From assembly GCA_958442925.1 (NCBI GenBank), contig CAUCIO010000112.1, positions 1 to 7,157 of the forward strand: a stretch of DNA of 7,157 nt, read 5' to 3'. The notes below the pieces were generated by a model that searched no databases, had not been told where the DNA came from, and saw only the letters and a list, made by a program, of their open reading frames with translations. The translations under genes and the position numbers were made by a program. Shown in pieces: positions 5,868 through 7,157 of the stretch (the stretch's first letter is position 1; each line of letters begins with the position of its first letter). Source of the DNA: an uncultured Clostridium sp. Lineage in GTDB: Bacteria; Bacillota; Clostridia; Lachnospirales; Lachnospiraceae.

Positions 5868-7157
5868 CTACAGCGCCAAATCAAACAGCGACAGCTGATT
5901 GTTTTCCGGAAGTCCCCGTAAAAGTCCCAGCTCTCCCATTAAATCGGCCACTGTCTTTGTTACCTTGGAGCGGCTGATAAAATCCTCCTTTGAAAGGAAG
6001 GGGCCATCCTCAGCGGCAAACACAATGCCGTCCGCCGCTTTCTCCCCCAGGCCGTCAATACTGCTTAAAGAAGGCATCAGCTTCCCGTCTATAATCTGAA
6101 AGTTTCTGGCGCTGGCCTTATAGATATCAATTGGCGTAAATTCATAGCCTCTGGCATACATTTCCTGGACGATTCTCATATCCCGCAGCGTATCCTGCTC
6201 TTTTTTAGACAAACTGTCCAGCCTCTTTCTGTAATCAGACAGATGGTGCTCCAGCTTCTCTCTTCCCTGGCACATCAGTTCATAGGAAAAGCCGCTGGCC
6301 CGGATGCTGAAAAAGGCCGCATAGTAAGCGAGAGGATAAAACACTTTGCAGTAGGCGATTCGCCACGCCATCATTACATAGGCAGCCGCGTGGGCTTTCG
6401 GGAACATATATTTGATCTTTTTGCAGGACCAGACATACCAGTCGGGAACTCCGTGAGCTGTCATCTCCTCCTCCCACTCTGGCTTCAGGCCCTTTCCCTT
6501 ACGGACGCTCTCCATGATTGTAAAAGAAAGCCCCTCCTCCAGCCCCATGCCGATTAAGTAGACCATGATGTCGTCTCTGGTACAGATGGCAGTCTGAATG
6601 GTCGCCTTCCCCTCCTGAATTAAGGTCTGGGCATTTCCCAGCCATACATCTGTACCATGGGCCAGTCCGGCAATGCGGACCAAATCGGAAAAATATTTCG
6701 GCTTAGTATCTAGCAGCATCTGCATGGCAAAATCTGTACCAAACTCCGGCACTCCCAAAGCTCCCAGCGGACATCCCCCGATATCCTCCGGCGTAATCCC
6801 CAGGGCTTCTGTGCTCTGAAACAGGCTCATAACTTCTTTCGAATCAAGAGGAATATCCTTGACTGGATCAAGCCCTGTCAGATCCTGCAGCATACGAATC
6901 ATGGTCGGATCATCGTGTCCCAGAATATCCAGCTTCAACAGGTTGTGATCAATGGAATGATAGTCAAAATGTGTGGTAATAGTCTTCGTTCCCATATCGT
7001 CTGCCGGGTGCTGCACTGGAGTGAAAGAGTATATTTCCTCACCATGAGGAAGCACAATAATTCCTCCAGGATGCTGCCCTGTGGTTCTCCTGACGCCTAC
7101 GCAGCCTGTGACAATCCGGTTAATCTCACAGCCTCTCTTATGCTCTCCCCTCTCCTC
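5868..7157 (-). CDS. polC: DNA polymerase III alpha subunit, PolC type, C-terminal part (5' end outside the window)
   Basis: This is the last 429 residues of the replicative polymerase of low-GC Gram-positives, normally about 1,400-1,500 long. The frame is open to the right edge, and residues before the GTG at 7053-7055 are clearly part of the protein (RRTTGQHPGGIIV, 23-35 of the visible part), so no start belongs here. Other hallmarks are TTHFDYHSIDHNLLKLDILG (61-80), the near-invariant MFPKAHAAAYVMMA (251-264) and a helix-hairpin-helix-like SSIDGLGEKAADG (365-377). The protein ends NNQLSLFDLAL; QLSLF (421-425) fits the pentapeptide that binds the beta sliding clamp. The exonuclease domain and the catalytic aspartates of the palm lie beyond the window. 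The visible part shows no damage, so this should be the functional chromosomal gene. malY follows after 17 nt. Confidence 0.97.
   Translation of the reverse strand, partial: EERGEHKRGCEINRIVTGCVGVRRTTGQHPGGIIVLPHGEEIYSFTPVQHPADDMGTKTITTHFDYHSIDHNLLKLDILGHDDPTMIRMLQDLTGLDPVKDIPLDSKEVMSLFQSTEALGITPEDIGGCPLGALGVPEFGTDFAMQMLLDTKPKYFSDLVRIAGLAHGTDVWLGNAQTLIQEGKATIQTAICTRDDIMVYLIGMGLEEGLSFTIMESVRKGKGLKPEWEEEMTAHGVPDWYVWSCKKIKYMFPKAHAAAYVMMAWRIAYCKVFYPLAYYAAFFSIRASGFSYELMCQGREKLEHHLSDYRKRLDSLSKKEQDTLRDMRIVQEMYARGYEFTPIDIYKASARNFQIIDGKLMPSLSSIDGLGEKAADGIVFAAEDGPFLSKEDFISRSKVTKTVADLMGELGLLRGLPENNQLSLFDLAL

Overview
The window looks like chromosomal DNA of a Gram-positive anaerobe of the class Clostridia, most likely a Lachnospiraceae relative. 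Reasons: the right edge carries a PolC-type (low-GC Gram-positive) replicative polymerase, the hybrid sensor kinase has the architecture common in gut clostridia, the Shine-Dalgarno sites are strong (AAGGAGG-like), and a small energy-coupling-factor S component is present. Genus assignment is not possible from the sequence alone.

All seven genes lie on the minus strand, so transcription runs from right to left. In that order they are: the C-terminal 429 residues of DNA polymerase III PolC (5868-7157, cut by the right edge); 17 nt later a MalY/PatB-type PLP-dependent C-S lyase (4636-5850); a 101-nt gap with inverted and direct repeats; a stand-alone Hpt phosphotransfer protein (4184-4534); 3 nt later a dCache hybrid histidine kinase (1583-4180); a 93-nt gap with a possible promoter; a pyridoxal/pyridoxamine kinase (593-1489); overlapping it by 20 nt, an ECF-transporter S-component-like membrane protein (76-612, restarted at an internal GTG); and, 29 nt further, the first 15 codons of a gene that resembles the start of TatD-associated radical SAM proteins (1-46). 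No gap exceeds about 100 nt, and I see no RNA gene, CRISPR array or mobile element.

Three functional blocks emerge. (1) polC and malY are close enough to be co-transcribed. (2) hpt and the hybrid kinase are translationally coupled and together supply His, Asp and His phosphorelay stations, but no output response regulator is encoded here. The sensor's extracellular domain keeps most of the amino-acid-binding signature of dCache_1 domains, with the carboxylate-binding Arg replaced by His. (3) The B6 kinase and the S component form an overlapping pair that looks like a vitamin B6 uptake-and-trapping module, followed by the radical SAM gene. A PLP-dependent sulfur amino acid enzyme, an amino-acid or amine-like sensor and a B6 salvage pair side by side suggest a shared theme, but the link is inference: the sensor cassette is separated by gaps on both sides and is visibly more AT-rich than its neighbours.
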